Counted from the first letter of the stretch, positions 26,891-35,899 are shown. The stretch: DNA of 64,000 bases from Bacillota bacterium (GCA_023436065.1 JAEZKU010000011.1:1-64000), one strand, 5' to 3'. Notes: generated by a model from the letters alone, not told the origin. Translations and numbers: made by a program.

Positions 26891-26920
26891 CAGGCACATT
26901 ATGATAAATATGCCTGCTAA
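26888..26920 (-). terminator. Terminator of the GGGtGRT operon
   Basis: TAGCAGGCA and TGCCTGCTA form a 9-bp stem about 90 bases beyond the operon's last stop. On the minus strand it is followed by ATTTTATTTTC. Confidence 0.65.
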
Positions 26921-27010
26921 AAAATACTTTAATTTGTTCCTTACGTGTTCCTTACCATTACCATTTTATATCAAGTCTCACGTTATTAGACACTGTATTT
27001 AATCCACTTC

Positions 27011-28021
27011 TTAGAATTTGCCAGCCTCAGCTGCTTCCTGGATCGCAACTGCTACTGCAACAGTCATACCGACCATCGGGTTGTTACCAGCGCCGATCAG
27101 ACCCATCATCTCAACGTGAGCCGGAACGGAGGAGGAGCCTGCGAACTGTGCATCGGAGTGCATTCTTCCCATAGTATCTGTCATACCGTAGGAAGCAGGA
27201 CCTGCTGCCATGTTATCGGGATGAAGTGTTCTTCCTGTTCCGCCGCCGGAAGCTACGGAGAAGTACTTCTTACCCTGATCAACACATTCCTTCTTATATG
27301 TACCTGCAACCGGATGCTGGAATCTTGTCGGGTTGGTGGAGTTACCGGTGATGGAAACGTCAACACCTTCCTTATGCATGATTGCAACACCTTCTGTTAC
27401 GTCATTTGCACCATAGCAATTTACTGCTGCTCTAACACCATTGGAGTAAGCTTTACGGGAGATTTCCTTCACCTCTCCTGTGTAGTAATCCATCTCTGTC
27501 TCAACATGAGTAAAGCCGTTGATACGGGAGATGATCTGAGCTGCATCCTTACCAAGACCGTTTAAGATTACTCTTAAGGGCTTCTTTCTAACCTTGTTAG
27601 CTGACTGAGCGATACCGATTGCACCCTCAGCTGCTGCAAAGGACTCATGACCTGCTAAGAAACAGAAGCATTCGGTAGTCTCTTCCAGTAACATCTTACC
27701 AAGGTTACCATGTCCAAGACCAACCTTTCTCTGATCAGCAACTGATCCGGGAATACAGAAGGACTGTAAGCCTTCACCGATTGCTGCAGCTGCATCAGCA
27801 GCTTTTCTTGCACCTTTCTTAATTGCGATTGCTGCACCTACTGTGTAAGCCCAGCATGCATTCTCAAAGCAAATGGGTTGAATGCCCTTAATCATATTGT
27901 ATACGTCGAGGCCGGCGTCCTTTGTAATCTTCTCAGCCTCTTCGATGGAAGCAATACCGTAGCTATTCAGCGCAGCATTGATCTGATTTATTCTTCTATC
28001 ATATGATTCAAATAAAGCCAT
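27011..28021 (-). CDS. GGGtGRT-family protein
   Basis: A 336-aa protein of the GGGtGRT family, named from its motif, here GGGTGRT at residues 259-265 in SVASGGGTGRTLHPDN. It is rich in Gly and Ala with several cysteines (Cys51, Cys56, Cys89, Cys118, Cys120, Cys202, Cys246). It is predicted soluble. The family has no established function. It is encoded 18 bases after an IscU-like gene; the pair recurs in anaerobes, which suggests a link with an Fe-S or persulfide process (inference). High, even codon quality suggests good expression. Confidence 0.85.
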   Translation of the reverse strand: MALFESYDRRINQINAALNSYGIASIEEAEKITKDAGLDVYNMIKGIQPICFENACWAYTVGAAIAIKKGARKAADAAAAIGEGLQSFCIPGSVADQRKVGLGHGNLGKMLLEETTECFCFLAGHESFAAAEGAIGIAQSANKVRKKPLRVILNGLGKDAAQIISRINGFTHVETEMDYYTGEVKEISRKAYSNGVRAAVNCYGANDVTEGVAIMHKEGVDVSITGNSTNPTRFQHPVAGTYKKECVDQGKKYFSVASGGGTGRTLHPDNMAAGPASYGMTDTMGRMHSDAQFAGSSSVPAHVEMMGLIGAGNNPMVGMTVAVAVAIQEAAEAGKF

Positions 28022-28039
28022 TGTATGTATCCTCCTCTA

Positions 28040-28732
28040 CTATTCGTGTCTCGGGTCAATGATCTTAACCGCATCAGCTACGCGACCATATTGGCCTTTG
28101 GATTTTTCAAATGCTGTGTTAGCATCATCACCCTTTTTGATGAAATCCATCATCTTACCGAAGTTAACGAACTGGTAACCGATAATTTCATTGTTATCAT
28201 CTAAAGCGATACCGGTTACATAACCATCAGTCATCTCAAGATAGCGGGGACCTTTCGCAAGAGTACCATACATAGTACCAACCATACTTCTAAGACCCTT
28301 ACCTAAATCCTCAAGACCTGCACCAATCGGAAGTCCATCCTCAGAGAAGGCACTCTGTGTTCTACCATATACGATCTGTAAGAACAGCTCTCTCATTGCT
28401 GTATTGATAGCGTCACAAACTAAGTCAGTATTTAAAGCCTCTAAAATAGTTAAGCCGGGAAGAATCTCAGAAGCCATCGCTGCGGAATGAGTCATACCGG
28501 AACATCCGATTGTCTCAACCAAAGCCTCCTGAATGATACCGTCCTTAACGTTCAGAGTTAATTTGCAAGTACCCTGCTGAGGTGCGCACCAGCCCACACC
28601 ATGTGTTAAGCCGGAAATATCCTTTACTTCCTTAGCTTTTACCCATTTTGCTTCTTCCGGGATCGGCGCTGCGCCATGATGAACACCCTGTGTTACCGGA
28701 CACATCAATTGAACTTCATGTGAATAAGTCAT
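28040..28732 (-). CDS. IscU/NifU-like scaffold-domain protein
   Basis: A 230-aa protein with an IscU-like core. The four cysteines at 11, 49, 56 and 77 (GWCAPQQGTC and ETIGCSGMTHSAAMASEI) could bind a cluster. The segment GLTILEALNTDLVCDAINTA fits the scaffold family. The C-terminal part (about 130-230) is not found in housekeeping IscU. It heads the operon with the GGGtGRT protein. SD AAAGGAG lies 8 bases before the start. Housekeeping IscU is probably encoded elsewhere. Confidence 0.75.
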   Translation of the reverse strand: MTYSHEVQLMCPVTQGVHHGAAPIPEEAKWVKAKEVKDISGLTHGVGWCAPQQGTCKLTLNVKDGIIQEALVETIGCSGMTHSAAMASEILPGLTILEALNTDLVCDAINTAMRELFLQIVYGRTQSAFSEDGLPIGAGLEDLGKGLRSMVGTMYGTLAKGPRYLEMTDGYVTGIALDDNNEIIGYQFVNFGKMMDFIKKGDDANTAFEKSKGQYGRVADAVKIIDPRHE

Positions 28733-28797
28733 GTTTTGAAACTCCTTTCAATATACATAGTATCTCATTTCATTACTCTATGGGCAAGTAAACTCAT

Positions 28798-28828
28798 AAC
28801 AAAGGCGGCCTATACAGCCCCCCTTGTT
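28798..28828 (-). promoter_or_regulatory. Leader hairpin of the IscU-like operon
   Basis: On the minus strand AACAAGGGGGGC pairs with GCCGCCTTTGTT (11 of 12, one G-U) around a 7-base loop, about 65 bases upstream of the start. No T-run follows on this strand, so it is not a simple terminator. The role is unknown. Confidence 0.4.
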
Positions 28829-28989
28829 AAAAATTTATCTTGTATACCTAACATATTTTCGCATAAAAACCAGAATAAGTCTAGTATTTTTTATTGAAAT
28901 TTTAACCCATATCCATTATTTCTGCTAATAGAATTCTTCTAAATTCAGAAGCCGCATATTGTTCCTTCCAGGGGGCATGCCCACACCCC

Positions 28990-29658
28990 TTAAAGCTTAG
29001 CAACTACTTCTCCTGCTTTCTTATAGATACTGGCCTCAGGAACGTAACCACGTACCATGGAAAGCGGATAGACATTGGCATTTCTACCGATGACGGTTCC
29101 CGGATTTAATACGCTGTTACAGCCAACCTCCACATGATCACCCAGAATTGCACCAAATTTCTTTAACCCCGTCTCAATCGCAAGCTCACCTGCATGGACT
29201 GTGATCAGTGTCTTATCGGATTTCACATTGGAGGTAATGGAGCCTGCTCCCATATGAGCCTTATAGCCGAGGATAGAATCACCCACATAATTGTAATGGG
29301 GCACCTGCACCTTATTGAACAGGATGACATTCTTAAGCTCTGTTGAATTACCCACAACAGCACCTTCTCCTACAATGGCACTCCCACGGATGAAGGCACA
29401 GTGTCTGATCTCCGCATCCTTGCATATGATGGCAGGTCCGCTGATGGATGCTGTCGGTGCTACCTTAGCAGACTTGGCAATCCAGATGTCCTCTCCCAGC
29501 TTATCATATTCGTCAGGGGATAAACCCGCACCGATTTTCACAATCTCATCTTTGATTTTTGATAACACTTCCCAAGGATAAATGCAGCCGGTAAAAATAT
29601 CTGCAGCGATTGTCTCATGTAAATTAAACAGTGATTGAATCATCAAATGTTCAGACAT
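28990..29658 (-). CDS. Left-handed beta-helix protein (acyl/nucleotidyltransferase-like, no catalytic head)
   Basis: A 222-aa protein built mainly of hexapeptide repeats from about residue 60 to 205 (IAKSAKVAPTASISGPAIIC, then GSAIVGEGAVVGN). It resembles the C-terminal half of GlmU-type UDP-GlcNAc pyrophosphorylases but lacks the nucleotidyltransferase domain. The GAGSITSNVKSD loop resembles the acetyl-CoA site loop of GlmU. It may be an acyltransferase; the substrate is unknown. AGGAGG lies 5 bases before the ATG but is held in a hairpin. Confidence 0.75.
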   Translation of the reverse strand: MSEHLMIQSLFNLHETIAADIFTGCIYPWEVLSKIKDEIVKIGAGLSPDEYDKLGEDIWIAKSAKVAPTASISGPAIICKDAEIRHCAFIRGSAIVGEGAVVGNSTELKNVILFNKVQVPHYNYVGDSILGYKAHMGAGSITSNVKSDKTLITVHAGELAIETGLKKFGAILGDHVEVGCNSVLNPGTVIGRNANVYPLSMVRGYVPEASIYKKAGEVVAKL

Positions 29659-29662
29659 ACTA

Positions 29663-29717
29663 ACCTCCTATATTCTTAGGAGGTTTCCCTCCTATATTCT
29701 TAGGAGGTTTCCCTCCC
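29663..29717 (-). repeat. Duplicated SD-containing hairpin, 24-bp period
   Basis: Two full 24-bp units (29664-29687, 29688-29711) and a partial third start just before the beta-helix gene. Each unit can fold ACCTCCTA with TAGGAGGT around 6 bases. On the minus strand the unit nearest the gene contains the gene's own SD as the second arm, so the ribosome site is sequestered when the hairpin forms. The upstream unit repeats the structure without a start codon. Confidence 0.75.
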
Positions 29718-29811
29718 ATAATATACTATTCTCTTCTCATTCTATCTTGCAATGTTCACTGCCGCAATAACAATTTTCCCAGAATTATATAATTATCTGC
29801 AATATAATTAC

Positions 29812-31923
29812 TTACTTTTTATAAAAGGGTGCTGCTTCCCGATAATACTTTGATAAAGCAGACTGATTATTTAGGGTTTTTACACCTTCCACCATTCGGG
29901 CAACAAACCCTTCCAGCTTTCCTGTATATTCTTCCTTGGTAATCTGCCCTTCTGATACATACGTAAGTCCCTTTTCCCAACTGGCAGTAAGCTCAGCATT
30001 CAATAATTGCTTGATTGAGGAATTGACCACATCATAAATTAATTCACCCAGTAGTGTCGGAGTAATAATCTGTGTCTTTTTATTCAGGTTCAGATACGTA
30101 ATATTGACAAGCTTATTTAGAATCTCTGCACGGGTCGCACTGGTTCCGATCCCGCTTCCCTTAATCTGAGCACGAAGCTCCTCATCTTCTATTAGTTGTC
30201 CTGCATTTTCCATCGCCAGAATCAGGGAACCGGAGCTGTAACGCTTCGGGGGCGCAGTCTCTCCTTCTTTCATCGTAATCTGCTTCACAGGAAGTTCATC
30301 ACCCTTTTTCAGATTCATGATCAACTGAAGGAATGCCTGATCATTGCTTTCCTGCTCGCTGCTGTCACTATCCTCCTGGTTTTTGCCTTCCTCCTGGTTC
30401 TTAGTATCGGTATTGCCTTTCGCGGAAGAGTTCTGAGCGGACTTATCTGCGTAGCTGCCTGACACCTTAAGATACCCTTCCTTCTCCAGCATACGGAAGG
30501 TAGCGAAAAAGCTTTCCCCACTGATCAGGGTAGTGATGCTGATCTTTCGGTATTCAGCTGCCGGATAGAAGATACTTAAGAAACGTCTGACGATTGTCTC
30601 ATATACTCTGACGGCGGTATGGGAAACGGAATTTAAAGCTCCCAGACCCTGCCCGGTCGGAATAATGGCATAATGGTCTGTGATCTGGCTGTCATTGACA
30701 TAACGCGTCTTTGCGATATTCTTATAAGCCCCCTGTTCCAAAATCTCGGTAACAAAATCCCGGAATTGATTTAAGCCCTGTAGACCTTTGATATTCTTAT
30801 AAATTTCCTTTGATACTGCTGTTGACAACACCCTGGCGTCTGTTCTCGGATAAGTAACCAGCTTCTTCTCATATAGCTCCTGGGTTATCTTCAGAGTCTC
30901 ATCCGGGCTGATCTTAAAGATACGGGAACAGTCATTCTGTAATTCCGCCAGATTATATAACAGTGGCGGATTCTTGTTTTCCTTTTTTTTCTCTAGCTGG
31001 GCAACCTTTGCATGAAGCTTATCAAGCGATGCTGCATCTGCCTCCCAGGTGCCGTCGTCTAAGATTTTAGGTATCCCTCTGGACAGTTCCGTAATCAGTT
31101 TTGCAGCTGAGGTCTTCTCTGAGAAGCCGTTTTCCTTATAAAGCAATGGAGAATTAAAATACCTTGAGCCCTCCACCGCTCTGAACTCCGCGGAAAAATC
31201 TCTGTCCTGTACCTGCAGACTGCTTAAAACCCGGTAAAACGGGGTCTTTACAAAGCTTCGAATTTCCCGTTCTCTACGAACCACCATACCAAGTACACAG
31301 GTCATTACCCTGCCTACTGAGATCGCATTCCACTTCTGGGAATTCAAGAGCTTTTGCACTTCATTGCCATACTTCAGGGTCAGGATACGGGAGAAGTTAA
31401 TTCCCATCAGATAATCCTCCTGGGCCCGAAGATAAGCGGCATCTGATAGATGGTCATAGGCTGACAGCGGTTTCGCTTCTCTGATGCCGCGAAGGATTTC
31501 CTCCTCTGTCTGGGAATCAATCCAGACACGCTTTCTTTGTTTTGTCTCAGGAACCTTCGCTTCCTGATCTACCAGTCGATATATGTACTCTCCTTCCCGT
31601 CCGGAGTCGGTACATACATAGATGGTATCCACATCCTTACGGGTAAGTAGTTCCTTTACAATTTGAAATTGTTTTTTTACATTCGGGATTATCTCATATT
31701 TATATTCCTTCGGCAAAAACGGCAACGTCTCCACGCTCCACTTTTTCAGCGCAGGATTATATGCCTCCGGATAACTCATGGTAACCAAATGTCCGACGCA
31801 CCAAGTAACGATTGCATTTTCTGATTCGATATATCCATCCCTTTTGCTGCCGGTTATTTTCAGAGCCTTGGCAAACTCTGTTGCAACACTTGGTTTTTCT
31901 GCGATATACAGGCTTTTTGACAT
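29812..31923 (-). CDS. topB: DNA topoisomerase III
   Basis: A 703-aa type IA topoisomerase that relaxes or decatenates DNA. The Toprim domain is at the N terminus (LYIAEKPSVA, then VCTDSGREGEYIYRLV), and the active-site tyrosine lies in VTYPRTDARVLS near residue 320. A Lys/Asn/Glu-rich insertion (about 505-530) precedes the C-terminal part; no zinc-ribbon tail is seen. The longest frame begins at 32040, but its first 39 codons are translated repeat DNA, so the ATG at 31923 (MSKSLYIAEKPS) was chosen. No good SD is visible there. Confidence 0.9.
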   Translation of the reverse strand: MSKSLYIAEKPSVATEFAKALKITGSKRDGYIESENAIVTWCVGHLVTMSYPEAYNPALKKWSVETLPFLPKEYKYEIIPNVKKQFQIVKELLTRKDVDTIYVCTDSGREGEYIYRLVDQEAKVPETKQRKRVWIDSQTEEEILRGIREAKPLSAYDHLSDAAYLRAQEDYLMGINFSRILTLKYGNEVQKLLNSQKWNAISVGRVMTCVLGMVVRREREIRSFVKTPFYRVLSSLQVQDRDFSAEFRAVEGSRYFNSPLLYKENGFSEKTSAAKLITELSRGIPKILDDGTWEADAASLDKLHAKVAQLEKKKENKNPPLLYNLAELQNDCSRIFKISPDETLKITQELYEKKLVTYPRTDARVLSTAVSKEIYKNIKGLQGLNQFRDFVTEILEQGAYKNIAKTRYVNDSQITDHYAIIPTGQGLGALNSVSHTAVRVYETIVRRFLSIFYPAAEYRKISITTLISGESFFATFRMLEKEGYLKVSGSYADKSAQNSSAKGNTDTKNQEEGKNQEDSDSSEQESNDQAFLQLIMNLKKGDELPVKQITMKEGETAPPKRYSSGSLILAMENAGQLIEDEELRAQIKGSGIGTSATRAEILNKLVNITYLNLNKKTQIITPTLLGELIYDVVNSSIKQLLNAELTASWEKGLTYVSEGQITKEEYTGKLEGFVARMVEGVKTLNNQSALSKYYREAAPFYKK

Positions 31924-31954
31924 GTCAGACCAACTTTCTGGATTTATAGGTATA

Positions 31955-32209
31955 GTACGGGATAAGCGAAGCTCGGAAGCAGAGCTTCCTCGCTCGCGTT
32001 GCTCGTCTTTTGATAATGCTATCGATCTGGAAGCATACATGCTTCCGATGCGATATCCTTATCTATTCATCGATTATGTACGGGATAAGCGAAGCTCGGA
32101 AGCAGAGCTTCCTCGCTCGCGTTGCTCGTTTTTTGATAATGCTATCGATCTGGAAGCATACATGCTTCCGATGCGATATCCTTATCAAAAACCTTCGCTT
32201 ATCCCGTAC
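31955..32209. repeat. Tandem pair of 109-bp MITE-like repeats with inverted terminal sequence
   Basis: Copies at 31955-32063 and 32078-32186 differ at one base in 109 and are separated by 14 bases. Each begins GTACGGGATAAGCGAAG and contains two internal hairpins (GGAAGC/GCTTCC and GGAAGCAT/ATGCTTCC). The block ends at 32193-32209 with CTTCGCTTATCCCGTAC, the exact 17-bp inverse of the copy start. This looks like a small non-autonomous element with 17-bp terminal inverted repeats whose body was duplicated. No transposase is present. The rest of the 31924-32362 gap shows nothing. Confidence 0.8.
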
Positions 32210-32362
32210 ATTATACCTTATTTTACTCCTCACGACAAATAGAAATTGGTTGTGTTGTGATTGTGCACAGTTATTTTATGACTTCGTATTGAATATTGAC
32301 AAATCTTAGTTTAAAATTATGGGATAGGTATGAGAATGATTGTATGCGAGGGAGGAATGCTT

Positions 32363-32998
32363 ATGTCACCCAAGAAGGTGTATTATGAGAATTTGGCTGA
32401 TACGATTATTGAAAAGTTCAACAAGAGAGGAATCGAGGGATACTATTGCCACAATGCCGAAGAGGCTTTGCTGACCGCAAAACGTTTTCTGACTCCCGGT
32501 TGCTCCATCTCCTGGGGTGGGTCACAGACCATCAAAGAGATTGGGCTGCTGGACGCTTTAGACGAGGCCGATTATATCCTGTATGATCGGGATACCGCGA
32601 AGACTCCGGAGGAAAGGTCTCTGATGTATAGTAAGACCGTGACTGCGGATTATTACTTCATGAGTTCTAATGCAATCACGATGGATGGACAGCTTGTTAA
32701 TGTTGACGGCTTTGGAAACCGTGTTGCCTGTCTGATTACCGGTCCAAAAAATGTCATAGTCATCGCCGGAATGAATAAAGTAGCAGTGGATGTGGATGCT
32801 GCAATCGACCGTGCCCGTAATATGGCTGCTCCTCCGAATACAGTGCGCCTGAATAAAAAGACCCCCTGTGCAGAAACCGGCAAATGTGCAAATTGTCTGT
32901 CAGAGGATTGTATCTGTAGTCATATTGTCGTTACCAGAAGATCCGGTATTCCGGGAAGAATTAAGGTTATACTAGTCGGTGAAGAATTAGGTTATTAG
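32363..32998 (+). CDS. LUD-domain protein (lactate utilisation LutC/DUF162-like)
   Basis: A 211-aa protein of the LUD domain family, recognised from WGGSQTIKEIGLLDAL, ADYYFMSSNAITMDGQLVNV and GPKNVIVIAGMNKV. The C-terminal cysteine cluster (CAETGKCANCLSEDCIC) may bind a metal or cluster. LutC-type proteins take part in L-lactate oxidation in Bacillus, but standalone relatives like this one have no defined role. GGGAGG lies 7 bases from the ATG at 32363, so the upstream in-frame ATGs were not used. A small membrane-protein gene follows. Confidence 0.8.
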   Translation: MSPKKVYYENLADTIIEKFNKRGIEGYYCHNAEEALLTAKRFLTPGCSISWGGSQTIKEIGLLDALDEADYILYDRDTAKTPEERSLMYSKTVTADYYFMSSNAITMDGQLVNVDGFGNRVACLITGPKNVIVIAGMNKVAVDVDAAIDRARNMAAPPNTVRLNKKTPCAETGKCANCLSEDCICSHIVVTRRSGIPGRIKVILVGEELGY

Positions 32999-33059
32999 AA
33001 GAATTATTATCTTGACCTATGTAGGAATAGAATATGAAAAGAAAGTGCAGGTATTAGCC

Positions 33060-33236
33060 ATGTCAAAGGACTGTTGTTCATCACAACCAACTGAATGCAA
33101 TGTAAAAGTTACTGTTGAGGTTAGTAAAATTGTGAAATATCTCTGCATCGCAGGTGTGTTAATCGTTGGAATTATCTTTGGTACCAAAACCTTCCTTTCC
33201 ATGCTGGAAAGTGGTTTTATTAAAGTAGAGGAATAA
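33060..33236 (+). CDS. Small single-pass membrane protein
   Basis: A 58-aa protein starting MSKDCCSSQPTEC, with four early cysteines and one membrane segment (YLCIAGVLIVGIIFG). It follows the LUD gene by 61 bases and shares a terminator, so it may be cotranscribed. The SD is weak (GCAGG). No family was recognised. The start at 33060 was preferred to a TTG at 33012 without SD. Confidence 0.45.
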   Translation: MSKDCCSSQPTECNVKVTVEVSKIVKYLCIAGVLIVGIIFGTKTFLSMLESGFIKVEE

Positions 33237-33262
33237 TTAAGAAATAGAGACTTAAATAATAA

Positions 33263-33313
33263 TAAGGGCGCATCGCAAAATAACTTTTCCGTTAAATGTG
33301 ATGTGCCCTTTCT
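33263..33313 (+). terminator. Terminator of the LUD operon
   Basis: AAGGGCGCATCGCA and TGTGATGTGCCCTT pair with G-U steps and are followed by TCTATT. It lies 26 bases after the small membrane gene. Confidence 0.6.
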
Positions 33314-33406
33314 ATTACATAATTGATTACATCAAACTTTAGCCTGTTTATTATCCGCTATTCCAATTATCTATCACAAATCTTTCTTGATTGCTTAGCA
33401 TTTCGA

Positions 33407-35674
33407 TCATTTCTTTTTAATATGGAAGCCCCACTTCTTATCGTCATACCTAACCTTAGAATCTCCGACAGTTACCCAAGTCTTTGAATTAATTCCATAT
33501 GTCCCATTTGCAATAAAACTATCATAGAGTGCACGGAATAATTCTTCCGGCTCACTGCTGATACAGGCTAGAAATGCGCGCATAGCTTCGCATTTTGCAA
33601 CTCCATAGAGATTGTTCGGAACATAATAACCAACCGGGTCGGGCATCCAGGTAGCTACTCCATAATAGCCATCTCCCCTTGTGAAAAACATATTAGAATA
33701 GGCGTTATCCACCAGATCAAGTAAGCAGTAATACCCATAATCCCAAAGACCCTGCGATTTTACAGAAGGATACTTCCATCCGATCACATTTTCCATGAAG
33801 GTATCTGCCTTTAACAGCGCATCAGCAACAGCAGAATTGTCTTTCGAATCCTCTCCCCAGTATTTATCGCTTGATATATTGCCCGAAGCAAATTTTTTCA
33901 ATCTGGGAAATTCCGTGCCTGCCGCCAGATAAGTTGTGCCGTTGGAATGGTACAGGGAATCTCCGGTGCCGTAAAAAGCTAAATATCCGACCTTGATTCC
34001 TTCCGGCTGCTTTAGCTTGGTTGCGGCATTACAGGAATAAAAAGCAAATGCACCAATTTTTTGAACACCTGAAGGTAAGGTGATATCTTTTAAATTCCAA
34101 CAGCCTGCAAAAGCAAAATCACCTATGCTTGTAAGGCTTTCGGATAGCTTACAGGAGGTCATATTGATGCAGCCCGAAAAGCTTGTATTTCCAATGGTTG
34201 TAACCTTGTCCGGAATAACAATACTCTGCAAATTATAGCAGTTATTAAACGCATTATTACCGATTTCAACCAGGTTCTTGGATAATGTAACCTTTTTCAG
34301 ATTGTTACAGCCTGAAAAGAGGGATTTAGGGATTTTCGTTACTTGATCAGGAATGGTTACCTCCTTCAGAGAGTCACAGGAATCAAAGGCTCTATTTCCA
34401 ATTGTTTTTAGCGTAGAAGGTAATTTTATGCTCTCCAGCTTAAGGCAATAGTAAAAAGCATACTTTCCAATGTAGGTAAGCTTATTTCCTAAGGTAATAC
34501 TTTTTAAGTTTTTACAGCCTTGAAAAGTGGAGGGTTCGATTCTGGTGATGCTATTTGGCAATGTAACCTTTACTATATTGTCACATAAGTAGAAGGCGCC
34601 TTCCTTTAAGGTTTTAACTCCTTCCTTTATTACAACAGTTTTTAAGTTGGTTGCGGAATTAAAGGCATAGGCTTCTATTGTCTTCACCGATCCGGGAATT
34701 GTGACTGAGGTTATTTTAGTATTGCCGGTAAATGCATCAGCCGCTATTTTGGTTACATGGCTTGGGATGGTAATTGCACCCTTCGCCTGTTTCCCATCTA
34801 TCAATACATGATTAATAATCATAAGCGGTCCATTGCTACCTTGGGCAGCCAGCCAGGGAGTATCTTCAAATGCAAACCCATCAATGCTTTTCACCGTAGA
34901 TGGCAAGGATACAGCTTTCAGTTTCTCACAACCTGCAAAAGCACTATCTCCTACTACTTCAACACCCTTCTGAATTGTTACTGAAGACAGGCTATTACAG
35001 TAGGAGAATGCTCTATAGGGTATTTCTTTCACCGAAGAAGGAATGACTACAGATGTCATATTGGGATTATCTTTAAATGCTTCTTTTGCAATCACTTTCA
35101 CCTTCGATGGGATGGTAACCTTTCCGGAAGCATGATATCCATAGAACAGTACAGGTCCCCTGATTAGCAGCTTATCTGTACTTCGTGCTTTCTGATAGAG
35201 TGGTGTATCGTTGATGCACCCATAGCCAACCCCAATTATACTGTCAGGAATGGTGATTTCCTCCAATCCAGAACCACGAAAGACGTGGTTATCAAGAATT
35301 TCGATGCCTTCCGGGAGTACGATTTTCTTTAGAGATGTACAGTTGTCGAAGGCAAACATTCCTATCTCTTTCAATCCTCTTTGCATTGTTACAGTAGTTA
35401 AATTCTCACAATCACCAAAGGCATTTCTTCCGATCCTTTTCACACTTCCTGGGATGGTGATACTTTTCAGCTGATTATTCCTAAAAAATGCCCCCTCATA
35501 AATCTCTGTTACTGTATCCGGAATCGAGACTAAGGTATCATTACCCTTATACCTAAAAAGTAACCCGTCCGTAATAACAAAATCTGATTCTGAACTTGCA
35601 TAAGCGGACTTTCCCATCGGAAAGATGATACACAAAAAAGCAAAAAGAATGATCGCGATGAATCGTTTCCTCAT
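33407..35674 (-). CDS. Secreted BspA-type leucine-rich repeat protein
   Basis: A 755-aa exported protein. The signal peptide (IAIILFAFLCIIFPMG, cut after AYAS) is followed by about 18-20 LRR_5 repeats from residue 45 to 570, each of the form ITIPxxVKxIgxxAFxxCxxL. The C-terminal about 150 residues form a separate domain (ENVIGWKYPSVKSQGLWDYG). BspA-like LRR proteins are surface or secreted adhesins in gut Firmicutes and Bacteroidetes; partners are unknown here. No LPXTG is present. It is monocistronic. Confidence 0.85.
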   Translation of the reverse strand: MRKRFIAIILFAFLCIIFPMGKSAYASSESDFVITDGLLFRYKGNDTLVSIPDTVTEIYEGAFFRNNQLKSITIPGSVKRIGRNAFGDCENLTTVTMQRGLKEIGMFAFDNCTSLKKIVLPEGIEILDNHVFRGSGLEEITIPDSIIGVGYGCINDTPLYQKARSTDKLLIRGPVLFYGYHASGKVTIPSKVKVIAKEAFKDNPNMTSVVIPSSVKEIPYRAFSYCNSLSSVTIQKGVEVVGDSAFAGCEKLKAVSLPSTVKSIDGFAFEDTPWLAAQGSNGPLMIINHVLIDGKQAKGAITIPSHVTKIAADAFTGNTKITSVTIPGSVKTIEAYAFNSATNLKTVVIKEGVKTLKEGAFYLCDNIVKVTLPNSITRIEPSTFQGCKNLKSITLGNKLTYIGKYAFYYCLKLESIKLPSTLKTIGNRAFDSCDSLKEVTIPDQVTKIPKSLFSGCNNLKKVTLSKNLVEIGNNAFNNCYNLQSIVIPDKVTTIGNTSFSGCINMTSCKLSESLTSIGDFAFAGCWNLKDITLPSGVQKIGAFAFYSCNAATKLKQPEGIKVGYLAFYGTGDSLYHSNGTTYLAAGTEFPRLKKFASGNISSDKYWGEDSKDNSAVADALLKADTFMENVIGWKYPSVKSQGLWDYGYYCLLDLVDNAYSNMFFTRGDGYYGVATWMPDPVGYYVPNNLYGVAKCEAMRAFLACISSEPEELFRALYDSFIANGTYGINSKTWVTVGDSKVRYDDKKWGFHIKKK

Positions 35675-35782
35675 TGGTGGTTTCTCCCTTTCTTTATGTG
35701 TGACATATGAAATAACAAGAAGCTAATCCGATTTGTAATCGTGTAATACATTTTACCATTTATGAAACAATTTGTAAATTTC

Positions 35783-35824
35783 GATAATAACGGACATAAT
35801 AAAGATAATAACGGACATAATAAA
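35783..35824. repeat. 21-bp tandem duplication upstream of LRR gene
   Basis: Two identical units (35783-35803 and 35804-35824), each starting GATAATAACGGACATAAT. They lie about 110-150 bases upstream of the LRR gene start, between it and the glyA terminator. They may be paired regulator sites or a recent slippage. Confidence 0.6.
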
Positions 35825-35842
35825 GTAACAAAATAAAAGACT

Positions 35843-35875
35843 AAAAAAGGATGTCATGCACTGACATCCTTTTTT
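35843..35875. terminator. Terminator of glyA
   Basis: AAAAAAGGATGTCA and TGACATCCTTTTTT form a perfect 14-bp stem with a 5-base loop, with A and T runs at the ends. It can act on both strands but sits 25 bases past the glyA stop. Confidence 0.9.
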
Positions 35876-35899
35876 ACGCTTCAGTTCATTCAGTTTTTA

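Noticed and set aside
29663..29717. Possible CRISPR or IS fragment
   Set aside because: Only two full units, no spacers, and the unit contains the gene's own SD; a leader duplication explains it better.
31778..32242. A plus-strand ORF whose protein repeats RDKRSSEAELPRSRC twice
   Set aside because: It is only the translation of the duplicated 109-bp repeat antisense to the topB start region. There is no SD.
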